Shown: positions 30,501 to 38,973, counted from the stretch's first letter. The stretch is DNA of 64,000 nucleotides from Bugulina stolonifera (GCA_935421135.1 OW285188.1:2563001-2627000); one strand, 5' to 3'. A program made the numbers and translations. Notes: a model not told the origin generated them from the sequence alone.

Positions 30501-33194
30501 CCAGCAGATACGAAGCATGCGTCGCTAGTCCGAGTACAGTTCATGTACATAAACAGGGGCTGAGTAAAGATCTGCCCGTCTGCCTTTCTCTGTCTGCAGT
30601 CAGCAGCCTTATCAGAACAGCTGGCAGCTATAAAAGGTAATCAGAAGGAGCCCAGGCAGTCAAGTAACAGTTTATAATTATGTGTACATATACATGTATA
30701 CTCAGTTGGTGGAGGTTGATAGGACAACTCCTAACTACTCACCAGGCATTGACATGTACACTTTGTGGAATTACGTGTAAAACACTACATACACTACAGA
30801 GTGCATACATGTATATACACTGTACATGAACATCCACCTGGTGATCACCACATACACTACACACTACAGAGTGTATACATGTACGTATATACATGAACAT
30901 GGACATTGTGAACACTACATACACCATACACTACAGAGTGTATACATGTATATACATGAACATGGACATGGTTCTCAGCAATCACTATTATGTCAGAGTT
31001 AACCTCTCTAGAAGTTAACGTTATGTACTCGTATAATAGAATGGTTTTAATTTTTCTTTCTATAAGGAATTTTAGAATTTAGATTTCGCAAAGAAATTTT
31101 AAACTATAAAAAATGGCCACATAGAATGTATACACAAACATTGTGAAAAGCATATACACTGAGAATCACTAGATGTAAGATAGCCTTACTTCCTAAGGAG
31201 TATACGGACATATGCCACACACCCCCGCAGCTCTGGGATGAGTTACCAAAACACGGTGTGTTGCAGTCACTCTCGGGTGTCTGGCCATGCTTGTCATACT
31301 CGTTGCCGCAGTAACAGAGGTCATGACTCTGGAGTCCGGCATAGTCGTAACCTATATGTACAATGTATATAGAGTTAACAACTGACCAGTCAGCTATATA
31401 ATACTACATATTATACTATTAGTGTAATACATGTATGTACAGTAACTATACTACAGTACAGTGTAACAGTGTAGCTATTTAGGTCACTACATGTATAATA
31501 TAATACGAGTATACATAAAAACTCACCGACTTATACTCCTCGGCGTGACCAGCCCCTTGCAGCTTGCACTGCCAGGTGCTAGTGCTGGCCAACTCCCTGT
31601 GAGAAAGGCCCAGATAACATGGCCTTTTTTGGCAGGGGTAAAGGAGTTGCCTTGAAGCCACACTGGCTTGCATGACCCCAAGGACTTTAATATGGGGCAC
31701 AGGAGCAATTGTGGCTGGATGCTCTTCCTAACACCACCGTGACAGGGATTTGAACCTGGAACCTTCAGCATGAAAGCTCAGCATTCTAACCCCTAAGCCA
31801 CGGCTGCTCCCTAATATGGTATGAGTACATGCTGTACATAAAATATGAGTAATATTGTTATTGCAGTTCAAAACCCTTTAAAATGTAAAAACGTAGATTT
31901 CATGAACTTGAGGCAACCTACTACTTTGCAAAAGTTAGACAATTCTCTCTTTGAGTGGACTATAAGGTAACCAGGGGTATCATATAAACACAGGAGAGTA
32001 CTACCTTCAGCTGAGCATATGCTTGTGCACATTGAGGTTGTAGCCTCAGAACCCAGACTTCTGTAGGAACCGGTCATTGCACGATCCTTACTATCATCAG
32101 CAAAACAGCCAAGATATATGGCTACAATTAACATTAATTTACATAACCTAAGGATAACTACCAACATGAGTTCTGATAAAATTGTGTTACCATTCACTAG
32201 GAAATGCAGACTCATAAAATTATATAGCATTTAGTGTGCTATGCTATACAACATCTACACGTATGCTATGCAACGTATACATGTATGCTATACAACGTAT
32301 ACATGTATGCTATACAATGTATACACGTAAGCTATACAACATCTACACGTATGCTACATGATATCTATATATCTCTATATATATGTGTACACTGTCTACA
32401 TGTCTACCAATACTCACCAGACTCTATACCAGCTGTACACTGTCTACATGTTTTAGGGCACATTTTCTTATTACTGGCATACTGACAGAACGTCTCACGA
32501 AGTGAGGGCTTTCCTTGTATCTCACAGAGCGAAGATTTATCTTTACATTCTATTCTACCAGCTTCACATCGTCTGCACGACTTCCTACATAGCCTGCCCA
32601 GTGGCCTGCAAGCATAGTATGGGTAAATCTCCATGTAAATTTGTTAACAACTAAATAATGCAAATTGTTAAACTTTTTTGTACTGCAATAAACAGAAAGC
32701 AAGATCAACACTGAATTACAGCAGAGAAACATAATACTTTGTGCAGCTATTGAGTAAAATATGAGTAGAAATTCCAGATGTATATTGAGTAAAATATGAG
32801 TAGAAATTCCAGATGTATATTCAATATGTTACACCTCACCCATCACACTGCATGGATGTCACAGAGTTCCCTCTACATATAGCTGAGGGGGCCTCATCTA
32901 TGCATTCTACAACAAAACACTAGCCATGACAGATAGAATCAGACAAAAGACATGAAAAACATGGAAAGTACAGGAATTATACTCTAATAGTATTCTAGTA
33001 CCCAATACAAGCATACTGCGTGAACAATTGTAGCTCATAAAAAATACATGTCCTATATAGGTATTATTTAACTTTTCTTTACCATTCGAAGGAGACTTGG
33101 CTGTAATGATAGGAAACACACCACCCAAACATTCTCCAAACGGAAAAAATAGAATAAATATACAAAGTGTATAGAGATACCAAAACATCAGCAT
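345..33194 (-). CDS. Giant secreted multidomain matrix protein (ShKT-WSC-vWD-EGFn-Kazal-TSP1), 3' end off window
   Basis: One long gene read right to left. I resolve about 52 exons, all supported by in-frame domain sequence and AG/GT borders; almost all borders from the EGF block onward are phase 1, the classic pattern of exon-shuffled extracellular domains. Domain order is signal peptide, ShKT x2, WSC, Cys-rich linker, vWD, C8, TIL, about 40 EGF-like, follistatin/Kazal x2, TSP1, then the left window edge with no stop codon seen. The summed coding length is roughly 7.6 kb. The start is the ATG at 33194, followed by a hydrophobic signal sequence. It is probably an extracellular matrix or cell-surface protein: cbEGF arrays bind calcium and stiffen the rod, and vWD-C8-TIL modules multimerise in mucins and SCO-spondin. 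One junction is unresolved, between the exon ending at 27025 (phase 0) and the exon starting near 26428, so a small exon may be missing. It could be two adjacent genes, but I see no stop codon, signal peptide or polyA break between blocks. Individual blocks are described below. Confidence 0.85.
636..1247 (-). CDS. Matrix protein follistatin/Kazal pair (two exons)
   Basis: Exons 1026-1247 and 636-854 each encode one follistatin-like unit, an EGF-like FOLN hairpin followed by a Kazal-like domain. The first begins [14 protein letters not shown] and contains [20 protein letters not shown], the Kazal C-x-(S/T)DGxTY core. The second begins [13 protein letters not shown] and contains [21 protein letters not shown], where the usual DG is replaced by ES. 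Both exons are phase 1-1 and continue in frame from the last EGF exon. Such pairs occur in agrin, SPARC and follistatin, where they bind growth factors or inhibit proteases. The role here is inferred only from family membership. Confidence 0.78.
1475..7382 (-). CDS. Matrix protein EGF block C (10 exons, about 11 EGF-like domains)
   Basis: Exons are 7254-7382, 6633-6890 (two domains), 6074-6202, 5598-5720, 4850-4972, 3669-3769, 3363-3504, 2883-3008, 2374-2496 and 1475-1597. Motifs include [79 protein letters not shown] and [12 protein letters not shown]. Exons 6074-6202 ([14 protein letters not shown]) and 5598-5720 ([15 protein letters not shown]) are non-calcium EGF-like. The pair 3669-3769/3363-3504 is the only place in the array where a phase-0 intron (ATG|GTCAGT) cuts through an EGF domain: its last cysteine lies in the next exon at GFCENVNEC. 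All other borders are phase 1. Confidence 0.85.
7543..7709 (+). mobile_element. 5'-truncated SINE copy
   Basis: About 165 bp match the body of the tRNA-headed SINE at 31525-31811, in opposite orientation. Shared blocks include CTTTCTCACAGGGAGTTG, CACCTGGCAGTGCAAGCTGC and AAGGGGCTGGTCACGCC. The tRNA-like head is absent. The copy ends in a GTGAGTGAG plus T-run tail. Confidence 0.75.
7990..8245 (+). mobile_element. Mariner-like transposase relic
   Basis: The plus strand reads [13 protein letters not shown], and further on (with shifts) HPPHSPDLL and NPIELAGC. This resembles the catalytic (H)DNARPH and SPDLxPxD region of mariner transposases. Stops and frameshifts interrupt it. No terminal repeats were identified. 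Confidence 0.42.
8549..16101 (-). CDS. Matrix protein EGF block B (11 exons, about 14 EGF-like domains)
   Basis: Exons are 15973-16101, 15734-15853, 13593-13730, 13098-13307 (two domains), 12764-12988 (two domains), 10735-10866, 9914-10150 (two domains), 9473-9598, 9259-9378, 8873-8995 and 8549-8674. Calcium-binding starts include [63 protein letters not shown] and [12 protein letters not shown]. Exons 13593-13730, 10735-10866 and 9259-9378 are EGF-like without the full calcium motif. The second domain of 13098-13307 is unusual: after ECLDEEVC and SYNC it ends VPIL and runs into [10 protein letters not shown], so the normal CxC loop is rearranged. All exon borders are phase 1. The introns here hold both tRNA-Arg genes, the hAT element, a solo LTR and the 18-bp minisatellite. 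Confidence 0.84.
9163..9266. repeat. 52-bp tandem duplication at an EGF exon border
   Basis: Two nearly identical 52-bp units (GAGTGGACAGTGGCTGACCT onward) lie head to tail. The right unit contains the true donor of the EGF exon ending at 9259, and the left unit carries a copy of that donor 52 bp into the intron. Confidence 0.85.
10181..10377. repeat. 18-bp minisatellite in an intron
   Basis: About eleven units of ACATGGCTACACAATGTC, with variants GACTACATAATGTC, sit about 30 bp upstream of the two-EGF exon 9914-10150. Because 18 is a multiple of three, both strands read open, giving spurious repetitive ORFs. Confidence 0.95.
11032..11971 (+). mobile_element. Solo LTR (LTR retrotransposon remnant, family A)
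   Basis: A 940-bp segment starts TGTGGTGA and ends AACATTACA. It is flanked by a perfect 4-bp duplication ATAC (11028-11031 and 11972-11975). Inside are a TATA box (TATATAA near 11486) and a polyA signal AATAAA at 11537, in the order expected of an LTR. The termini match the segment at 41232-41800. Short duplications and TGT...ACA ends would suit BEL/Pao or gypsy types, and the class is not settled. No internal coding region is present. Confidence 0.78.
12044..12327 (+). mobile_element. hAT-like MITE, copy 1
   Basis: The segment begins CAGGGGTTCTCAAC and ends GTTGAGAATTCCTAG, imperfect inverted ends typical of hAT elements. The body (GATCTGTGTAAGCAAGCCGT, ACTTTCTCGGGCCATAGG) is shared with 42211-42540. 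It abuts the first tRNA-Arg gene. No clear target duplication was found. Confidence 0.72.
12349..12421 (-). tRNA. trnR(ccu): tRNA-Arg (CCT) nested in an intron
   Basis: On the minus strand the 73-nt sequence folds as a complete cloverleaf. It has acceptor stem GCCTCTG, D-arm TGGCCTAATGGATAAGGCA, anticodon loop CTCCTAA (anticodon CCT) and T-arm GCGGGTTCGAGTCCCGC. A and B boxes (TGGCCTAATGG, GGTTCGAGTCC) are intact. There is no intron, and CCA is not encoded, as expected in eukaryotes. The gene lies in the same orientation as the host gene, in an EGF-block intron. Confidence 0.95.
13524..13605. repeat. 32-bp tandem repeat at an EGF exon border
   Basis: About 2.5 units of roughly 32 bp (ACCTACACACCTGTACACTG) overlap the donor of the exon ending at 13593. 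Each unit holds a GTACAG|GT donor-like site, at 13593, 13561 and 13529. Confidence 0.78.
13854..13926 (-). tRNA. trnR(ccu): tRNA-Arg (CCT), second nested copy
   Basis: This copy matches the one at 12349-12421 except for one base in the T-stem, giving GTGGGTTCGAGTCCCGC with a G-U pair. Anticodon CCT and both internal promoter boxes are intact. It sits in a neighbouring intron in the same orientation, 1.5 kb from the first copy, so a local duplication spanning exons or a retro-insertion is likely. Confidence 0.93.
14152..15356 (+). mobile_element. hAT element, non-autonomous with transposase relic
   Basis: The ends are CAGTGGTTCTTAACC and (K)GTTATGAACCACTG, flanked by a perfect 8-bp duplication GCCTAGAT (14144-14151 and 15357-15364), diagnostic of hAT. 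The interior holds a decayed transposase in plus orientation: the C-terminal dimerisation region near 14970-15060 reads [22 protein letters not shown], the hAT CEAGFSxxxxxKT motif with a stop. An upstream piece reads [14 protein letters not shown]. Several stops show it is dead. Confidence 0.85.
15605..15633 (-). pseudogene. tRNA-Arg (CCT) 5' fragment
   Basis: The first 28 or so bases of the same tRNA (acceptor strand and D-arm, GCCTCTGTGGCCTAATGGAT onward) are present on the minus strand and then diverge. The anticodon and T-arm are missing. It lies in the third consecutive intron with tRNA-Arg sequence. Confidence 0.8.
16429..25829 (-). CDS. Matrix protein EGF block A (14 exons, about 15 EGF-like domains)
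   Basis: Exons are 25710-25829, 25215-25346, 24745-24879, 24364-24618 (two domains), 23546-23680, 22993-23115, 22437-22565, 21819-21935, 21063-21188, 19898-20023, 18824-18946, 17987-18115, 16889-17017 and 16429-16551. Most begin with the calcium-binding D-x-(D/N)-E-C motif (for example [37 protein letters not shown]) and carry the beta-hydroxylation-type CxNTxGSFxCxC core. Exons 23546-23680 ([13 protein letters not shown]), 17987-18115 and 16429-16551 lack the calcium consensus and are ordinary EGF-like. The sixth cysteine of the first domain lies in the next exon (LCMDIDEC). All boundaries are phase 1, so any exon could be skipped without a frameshift. The exon ending at 17987 seems to use a GC donor. 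Confidence 0.85.
16984..17130. repeat. 46-bp tandem repeat at an EGF exon acceptor
   Basis: Three partial units of TCTATGTCTATGTAACATAC plus spacer repeat every 46 bp. The true acceptor of exon 16889-17017 lies in the first, and copies of the same acceptor lie at 17063 and 17109. Confidence 0.8.
20247..21050. repeat. Large AT-rich satellite (TATACAGTA units) in an intron
   Basis: First come about three units of 17 bp (GTATATACATGTATAAT). Then about 740 bp are built of TATACAGTA words ordered in a higher repeat of roughly 44 bp (GCTATATACAGTACGCTTAT...). It ends immediately upstream (in gene sense) of no coding base: the next exon is 21063-21188, whose donor is at 21062. Confidence 0.92.
21757..21791. 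repeat. Short perfect-stem hairpin
   Basis: Arms GTTACGAATGCAGGG and CCCTGCATTCATAAC pair over 15 bp with one mismatch around a 5-base loop. It sits about 25 bp from the exon 21819-21935 donor. Function unknown. Confidence 0.6.
23916..24164. mobile_element. MITE with long terminal inverted repeats
   Basis: A 249-bp segment is bounded by AAGGTGCAAACACACGGGAG and its near-complement ending GTGTGTTTGCACCTT; the arms continue through AGCGTTTT/AAAACGCT. It is GC-richer than its surroundings and has no coding potential. The target duplication is unclear. The superfamily (Harbinger-like or other) is not determined. Confidence 0.82.
26276..30627 (-). CDS. Matrix protein exons 6-14: Cys-rich linker, vWD, C8 and TIL domains
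   Basis: Exons are 30502-30627, 30180-30406, 29652-29753, 29077-29259, 28480-28521, 28226-28417, 27867-28038, 27025-27254 and 26276-26428. The vWD domain spans the second to fourth of these: it opens [13 protein letters not shown], matching the vWD GDPHxxxFD signature, and closes [17 protein letters not shown], the CGxCGNxxGD signature. The next three exons carry the C8-type cysteine region (CCEHPDC, CGRVMQF, ECKDYLP). Exon 27025-27254 is a TIL domain with [19 protein letters not shown] and CISVDMC. Exon 26276-26428 adds a further small Cys-rich unit ([14 protein letters not shown], then CICQRGF). In known proteins such as von Willebrand factor, mucins and SCO-spondin this module supports disulfide-linked multimers. 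The acceptor of the last exon could be 26428 (phase 1) or 26407 (phase 2). Neither matches the phase-0 donor at 27025, so one small exon is probably unrecognised between them. Confidence 0.82.
27318..27742. mobile_element. Pogo/Tigger-like MITE
   Basis: The left end CAGTGGAACTCGCTTAATTC and the right end GAATTAAGTAAGTTCTACTG are inverted complements with few mismatches. The CAGTNGAAC start is typical of pogo/Tigger Tc1-mariner elements. TA flanks fit approximately. Internal AATTCAAAC/GTTTGAATT words recur in both orientations. Confidence 0.72.
31190..33194 (-). CDS. Matrix protein exons 1-5: signal peptide, two ShKT domains, WSC domain
   Basis: Exons are 33083-33194, 32840-32906, 32418-32605, 32005-32121 and 31190-31351. 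Exon 1 starts [17 protein letters not shown], a typical signal peptide. Exons 2-3 encode two six-cysteine ShKT domains: the first begins [11 protein letters not shown] and ends CRKSCRRC, the second begins ECKDKSSLC and ends CPKTCRQC. Exons 4-5 together make a complete WSC domain, beginning [18 protein letters not shown] and containing LCYCGNEYD and the closing [13 protein letters not shown]. Phases join as 1, 2, 1, 1, 1. WSC domains are putative carbohydrate-binding modules, and ShKT domains are common in invertebrate secreted enzymes and matrix proteins. The ShKT name does not imply toxicity here, because the domains sit inside a large mosaic protein. The 32005/31351 intron holds a SINE. Confidence 0.85.
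31525..31811 (-). mobile_element. tRNA-derived SINE, full head and body
   Basis: Read on the minus strand it starts GGGAGCAGCCGTGGCTTAGG. It has a tRNA-like head with A box TGGCTTAGGGG and B box GGTTCAAATCC, then a unique body shared with 7543-7709. It ends in a T-rich tail after GGAGTATAAGTCGGTGAG. It is inserted in the intron that splits the WSC domain. Confidence 0.78.
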
Positions 33195-35121
33195 CGTTTC
33201 AGATGAGAGATTCAAGCAAGAATAAATCCAGCACAGGATAATACTAATATTCCTCTTATACCTACTTGAGCTGCTACAAGGTGTAGTGCTAGACAAGAGT
33301 GTCAGCATAGACATGTATTGGTAGCATAGTATGTATAGAGAGAGAAGTATGGACCACAGCTGGTTACAACAACACTGAGTATTATAAAGAGCTCTTCAGT
33401 GATATGGATATACTAACAAGTGCTGCCTCTCTCAATATGATAGTGAATGCTCAACGTCACATGACCATTGTATGCAACATGTACATGTTTCATGGCAGCT
33501 CATCATGCAGAAGTGGAACGAAAACTTGGAAAATGTACAGAATAACATACTGTAAGCTGTAATGTAGCATATGTAGCATATGTAGCAGTATTAAATGTAC
33601 AGAACAATATACATGTACATCACAGTACATGTAAATGTACATGATTTGTATTGTATAACATTATTCCATAATAACGTAAGACGACATGTAGCGTAAAATG
33701 TATGTCACATGGTTTACCAGAATCCTATATAAGGATAATGGGGTTTTCTGTCATATTGTTCGACACATGTTAAATTTTTGTTATATTTTCTAGCAAGTGA
33801 ACTTCATTTATAAGCCAGCAGGAACTTGGCTACCCTTAGATAAAATAGCTTTGACATCAATGTGACTTGACTTGGACACATGAATGACTTGTGACTTTGA
33901 CTTGGGTTCTACCAAGTCAATGTGGACGATAAAAATTTTGTACAGTGTATAGCCAACATGGAAAAAAAAAAGGTCTCAATTGTCTACCTATTCATCATGT
34001 TTACTTCATCGATGCTACCAGCAGCATTTACAGTACATCATGGTTAGCTACGAGGATGCACACCAAATGTAACATCTACATGTAGGCTGTGTGTACATGA
34101 GACTACACAGTGCATAGTCATGTAGTGTAAGTGTGGTGTAGGTAGTGAATACAATATACAGTGCAACAATTGCTACAATATGTACAAAGTCATGTAGATT
34201 GGAATGCAGGACTGACCAGTGGAGACTCTGTACTGCATCATGTGCTGTTTATATACCATGTAACACTGCATCACCATTAATAATAATTATATATACATGT
34301 AATGCTACATGACCAGTCTCAACCCCAGTGCTAATATTACCACATATATACATGTGGACCAGTTGCCATCATCGTATAACATACATGCACAGTTACACCT
34401 TGGCATGGTTTTTCATGCATTGGAATTTCTACTAAAGAAAAAAGTGATGCTTTGGAAAATATAAAATTTTTAAAGTTGTCTCCTACTCGACTTGTAAGTA
34501 GACAAGTCGACTTTGGCTTTACTTGTGACTTGCAAGAGGGCTGACTTGACTTGAGGCAGCACTGATTTGACATGGACTTGCCTCCAAAATCCGACTTGGA
34601 CCTAACTCTAGCTCCAAGCGCTCCAGACATAGCCGGGTATGCGAGCGGCTTTCACAATACCAATACTTAGCTCAGTACTAACATTTCAACCCTATACTAA
34701 TGTTACGAGGAACACCCTAGCCCGCCCCCCTTTATTGGACTACTTGATTCAGAGATCACGTGGGCATCACGTGGGCAGGAAGTCAAAGAAGAAAAACCTC
34801 CAAGACAAACTTCATTATACAAGTGCTTTTATTCAGCTCCAACTGCATGCATTCCAGCCTTCAGATTCTCATCATATAATTTAGTGATAGAACAATATCA
34901 TAATGAGTACATAAGATAATATAGCACGTTGTGGCTATATCATGAAGCTGAACTCATGCAAAACCTATATCAGTATACAACTTACATTCAGTCTACATGA
35001 CTGAATGTTAGCATAATATCAGGCTATACTATGTACATGTAAACACAATGTACATTTATATAAAACTTATTTCTACAATGTAAGCTACACTATCTTCACT
35101 GAATAACGTTCCGTAACACTG
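33195..35121. other. Intergenic region between matrix-protein and ubiquitin-like genes
   Basis: No convincing exon on either strand. The segment must hold the promoter of the matrix gene just above 33194, but no clear TATA box was identified. GACTTG-rich tracts at about 33850-33920 and 34480-34620 resemble each other and a third tract near 61130-61640, so they are probably decayed copies of one repeat. Confidence 0.55.
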
Positions 35122-37684
35122 CTAAGCAGTATTGTGGGGTCGGGAGGCTTCTACTGGCGTGGAGATCACTGTAAGTGTAGACATATTTGTCACTGCGTAA
35201 TCATGCAAGGTGAAGTAGTCTCCAAGTCTCTCCTTGCCATGGAACAACTCACACTTCCCTGGGTCAATATCTACAATACAAACATATAGCCTAATTTCAC
35301 ATAAAACTTCAATAGTTTATAAACACACTGTAATCTAGTACATGTACATTGTAGATATATTTATGTCTATATGTCTTATCCAATGTATACAGCATCAGCA
35401 TAGAGTTATCCAAAGTAAAAACATGCACAAACTATGCAGGAGGAACGGGAGGTCGCCCCTCCCCCAAGGTAAAAACTCAGCTGATAAATCAGGTGTCAGG
35501 GTGTAGTGTCACCTGAGCTGCAGGTGGTTATTGGTGTAGTATATTCGTTGTGTGGAGTTACCATTATAGTTTTCTTTACTATATTATTCACTGTACTAAT
35601 CCCTGGCCCTAAGCGGAGTGGAGATTATTCTGTTGAATACAGGAACTTGGCTCTTAAAAGAATGGTGAGTGAAACTATAAAAAAATCTAAATTTCACATT
35701 TCAGTGATATCAAAACAAACCTGGTACTTTCAAGTGGTTGCCACTATTTAGGAAAATAATCAAATCACTGGCCTGCTGCGACCTTGACACTAGCCACATG
35801 GCAGTGCCCTTGGAAATATAAGGTATCTGGATACTTCACTAGTACCACCAGGGGCTGGGTGGTGTTTGAACCATAGATCACCTGGTTGAAAGCGCAGCAC
35901 TCTGTCCACTCTATCCACTCTATTCACGGAGTTTCTGGCTCTCCGATAAAAACCACTTTATATATTGTACAGAGCTATAGTTGCTCCCAAGAGTGATGAG
36001 AGCATGGAGAACCCAGCTAGCACTGTTCCAACTCATTTTACATGATCTTGAACTACGATAAACTAGACTAACCTGCTAAGTGACTTAATATGCTCTTCAA
36101 TGACCATATGGTATAGTCAGGCCTCACTCTAAGAGGTCCGACACTTTTTATTCCTTCACCACAGATGCATATCCACACCTCCTCCAGGGACACGTCAAGT
36201 CTAAACCCCTTCTTAATGTTGTAGTCTTTCAATCGGAGGAAATCTAGTAGCGGTTTACCCTTGTACTTGACCACCAGAATTTCTGGCTCAACTCCTGAAA
36301 TGTGATTAATACAGTTAAAAGCATGGAGAGAGAGTGGGAGTGGGAGTGGGAGAGAGAGTTAAAACTGGGGAAGTTGTTTAGATCTGCAGTTAGAGCAATC
36401 TGATGGTCTACAATCTTTGTCATGGCATAATAATCCTACAGGGAAACAAACAGAAGACAACTTCCACTATCATTTTAATGAACAACCAAAGCTGTCAAGA
36501 TTTCTCAACTTCTCAACTAGTTTTTGAAGTAGATGGAATTTTATGTAAATTTGAGTAGTCCTAACCAGGGTTTTTTCATAAAATTTCAAACTGAACAGCC
36601 CTCTTCTCCATTTAATATATATATAGTCTCATCCCAAATTCTAATTATGCAAGATTCACCTAGCTAACTTTTCTTGGATATTGAAGTGTGAAAGATGCAG
36701 ACTGGTGCGAATTGTAGGTGAAAACTGTACAAACCAAGCCCAGCAGTTTAACCAGTTGTGAACTTGATTTTAGCAAGTAATTGGTCAGTTTTTCAAACAT
36801 TTAAAGAAGCATCTGAGAAAACAGATCCAAGCAACCATGTTTAATATCGCCCTACAATTCGAAATTATATTTCAATCAGATTGAAACATGAGATGCAGTC
36901 TACCAATATGAAACGGCCAATGACAACAGTGCATCACTAGAATGGTTTAGTAGAAGTTGTCATACCCCACCGGTGATAGTAATAAACACTCGACTTCCAG
37001 CAACCATATAATAGTAATGTTAATTTGTTGCTAGTATTTTAATGAAGAGGGGAAAAGCTAAATTAGAAACTATTTTAATTAAGGAAGTGAAAGCTAGTAG
37101 CAACGGTACTTACCTTCTCTTTTGTATATTATTCGTTTGAGTTTTTGAATGTTGTCTCTTGGTTTCATTGTTAACCTTAGAAGCTTTCTACTAGAGTTGT
37201 AGTACGAAATGACAGCAAAAATTTCAATAGCGGGGCGGATTTTCACCAGGTTTGCCATCAGCTTTGTTGGGCTATTGAGATTTCCAAAAGGAGGTTTGTA
37301 AGTAGAGGCCACTGACTTATCGTCATCGTCGTCTTCCTTCAACAACCTACTTGGGATGTAAGCAAATGTCTGATCGTCATAGAAGGGGGGCGGAGATAGA
37401 TCATGAAAAGTTCGTTGAGAAGTGAAATTCTGGTACCTGCATGAACTGAATGCAGTAGATAGTGAGGTTGGCTCAGCAGGCGGAAGTGGTGAACCCTGGA
37501 ATACACGAGGCTCTTGCGCAACTGAAAGTTGGGGTTCAGTTACTGTTGAGCGTGGCCGACGTAATCTATGAGGCCGTCTCAGCGTTTTGGGTACAGGAGA
37601 CCGGTCAGTGACAGTGTTAGCTGGCTCGGGCACAACCTGAGGGTTAATCTCTCTCTTTCTCTTTCTGAATTTCTGTGGCAACAT
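35122..37684 (-). CDS. Protein with two tandem ubiquitin-like domains
   Basis: Three exons, 37114-37684, 36073-36294 and 35122-35270, join with matching phase-1 borders (donors GTAAGT and GTTAGT, acceptors TTTCAG and TTGTAG). They give 313 codons ending at TAG. The ATG at 37684 starts MLPQKFRKRKREI, a basic nuclear-localisation-like stretch. About 150 residues of Pro/Ser/Arg-rich, probably disordered sequence follow, with an acidic EDDDDDK run. The C-terminal half contains two ubiquitin/SUMO-like folds: one from about residue 150 (IEIFAVISYYN..., ILVVKYKGKPL) and one from about 222 (VWICICGEGIKSVGPLRV, ELFHGKERLGDYFTL). There is no terminal di-glycine, so it is not a conjugated modifier. A disordered basic N-terminus plus two C-terminal SUMO-like domains recalls the Rad60/Esc2/NIP45 family, but that assignment is only a suggestion. 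No paralogue is nearby. Confidence 0.75.
35838..35965 (-). mobile_element. Second, different tRNA-headed SINE-like fragment
   Basis: On the minus strand the segment contains GTGGATAGAGTGGACAGAGT, CGCTTTCAACCAGG and TATGGTTCAAACACCAC. These resemble degenerate A and B boxes of a tRNA-derived SINE head. It lies in an intron of the ubiquitin-like gene. No second copy is present in the window, so the call is tentative. Confidence 0.45.
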
Positions 37685-38973
37685 GACGATAATCTTCTGG
37701 CAATCAGTCAAATCTCTACAACCAATAGCAGTAGGCTTATATGAATACAAAATAACGAGAGATTAGAATTATTTATGAATCTAATCAAATTGTGAGTTAT
37801 AGAAACTTTCTGGAATTACGTACTCTTGAAAATGAACCGATGCGTAAGTTCAAATCCTACTAAAGAAGTAATGGGTATTTACTGACGAAGTATTGAGTGA
37901 ATTCCCAGTTTAAGTTCTGTAGTGAAACACCACCATATACATGTAACATTCACCCTCTATTTTTTGAACAACCAAGGCATCCAAGGCTATGTTCATGTTA
38001 GATAACATAAATGTATGAATTATAAAAAATATTATAGTTACCACCATAGCATAGTATAATGCATTGTAGGCTGTAGCCTTATTTACATATATTATTATAT
38101 TCGTGCACATAGAAACACACTCAATTATAATAGACCAAGCTATAGCAATATTCTAAATAGTATAAATTCACTTTCAGTTTGAAAAAAATAATTATTAGAT
38201 TTACATTACAGTATTAAAAATTAAATAAGCCACTGTAAGAATATTTTAAAGCTGTACATACCTCTTTGAAGCTATGTATCTGACAACAGAATGGGCAGGT
38301 TACTGCTTCATGCAGCATCAGCAGCTAAACTTCCTGTGAGCATGTTGGCTTTGGTTACAGTAACCGCATCATGACTTGCAGCAATTAAAATCCATTTGAG
38401 TATTTGAGTAACAATGGACAAAAGAACGAAAGTTACCATCATGTAACTAGCATTTATGAACGACCCTAGGTCTCCATTGTGCCTATTGTTAACCAGCACC
38501 CCATTTTGACTTAATAACCAGTTACAAAGTAAAATATGCGCCCAGTCACCACAGCTTACCTATAATTGTGGGGCTAACTGGTTAAACAAATAATTAGGTA
38601 GCTAGTTGCAACTAATTGAGTTAGGTGCAGAAGTGGAGAAATCTGAGATAGCCTTTGTTGTTCGCCAAAAATGAAGCAGGAAAAGTTCTCTTCTCTATAT
38701 TTTGCTGGTTGACCGCCCTTACCCCAAACCCCAACCACAGATAAGGAACTAAGGCTATCCTAATCAGACAAGGCCTGATGGCCGGTGGGGGCAAACTCTC
38801 CCTAACTGAATGGAGGGGTGGAGGGTAAACTCTCCCCAACTGGATGGAGGGGTGGAGGGTAAACTTTCCCCAACTGGATGGAGGGGTGGAGGGTAAACTC
38901 TCCCCAACTACTGGTTGGCTGGTTTTACTACCAATAGGTACCATCAGTAAGTAGAGTTTATAGAGGCATATTA
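37685..38973. other. Upstream region of ubiquitin-like gene
   Basis: No certain gene. On the minus strand the reading frame extends above the chosen ATG to about 37750 without a Met, across a plausible acceptor (GGTTGTAG at 37708 or so), so a 5' UTR exon further up is possible. A GTATGT donor near 38266 could end such an exon. Confidence 0.4.
38806..38912. repeat. 34-bp GC-rich tandem repeat (about 3 units)
   Basis: Units of AACTGGATGGAGGGGTGGAG plus GGTAAACTCTCCCC are repeated with few differences. No coding meaning seen. Confidence 0.85.

Noticed and set aside
38270..38330. Short zinc-finger-like piece (HEAVTCPFCCQIHSFKE) as first exon of the ubiquitin-like gene
   Set aside because: The phase at its donor does not fit the acceptor before the 37684 exon; at most a non-coding 5' exon.
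38308..38499. Minus frame with a hydrophobic segment resembling a ninjurin-type helix
   Set aside because: Only one helix, no matching second exon in phase, and it overlaps a better candidate UTR exon.
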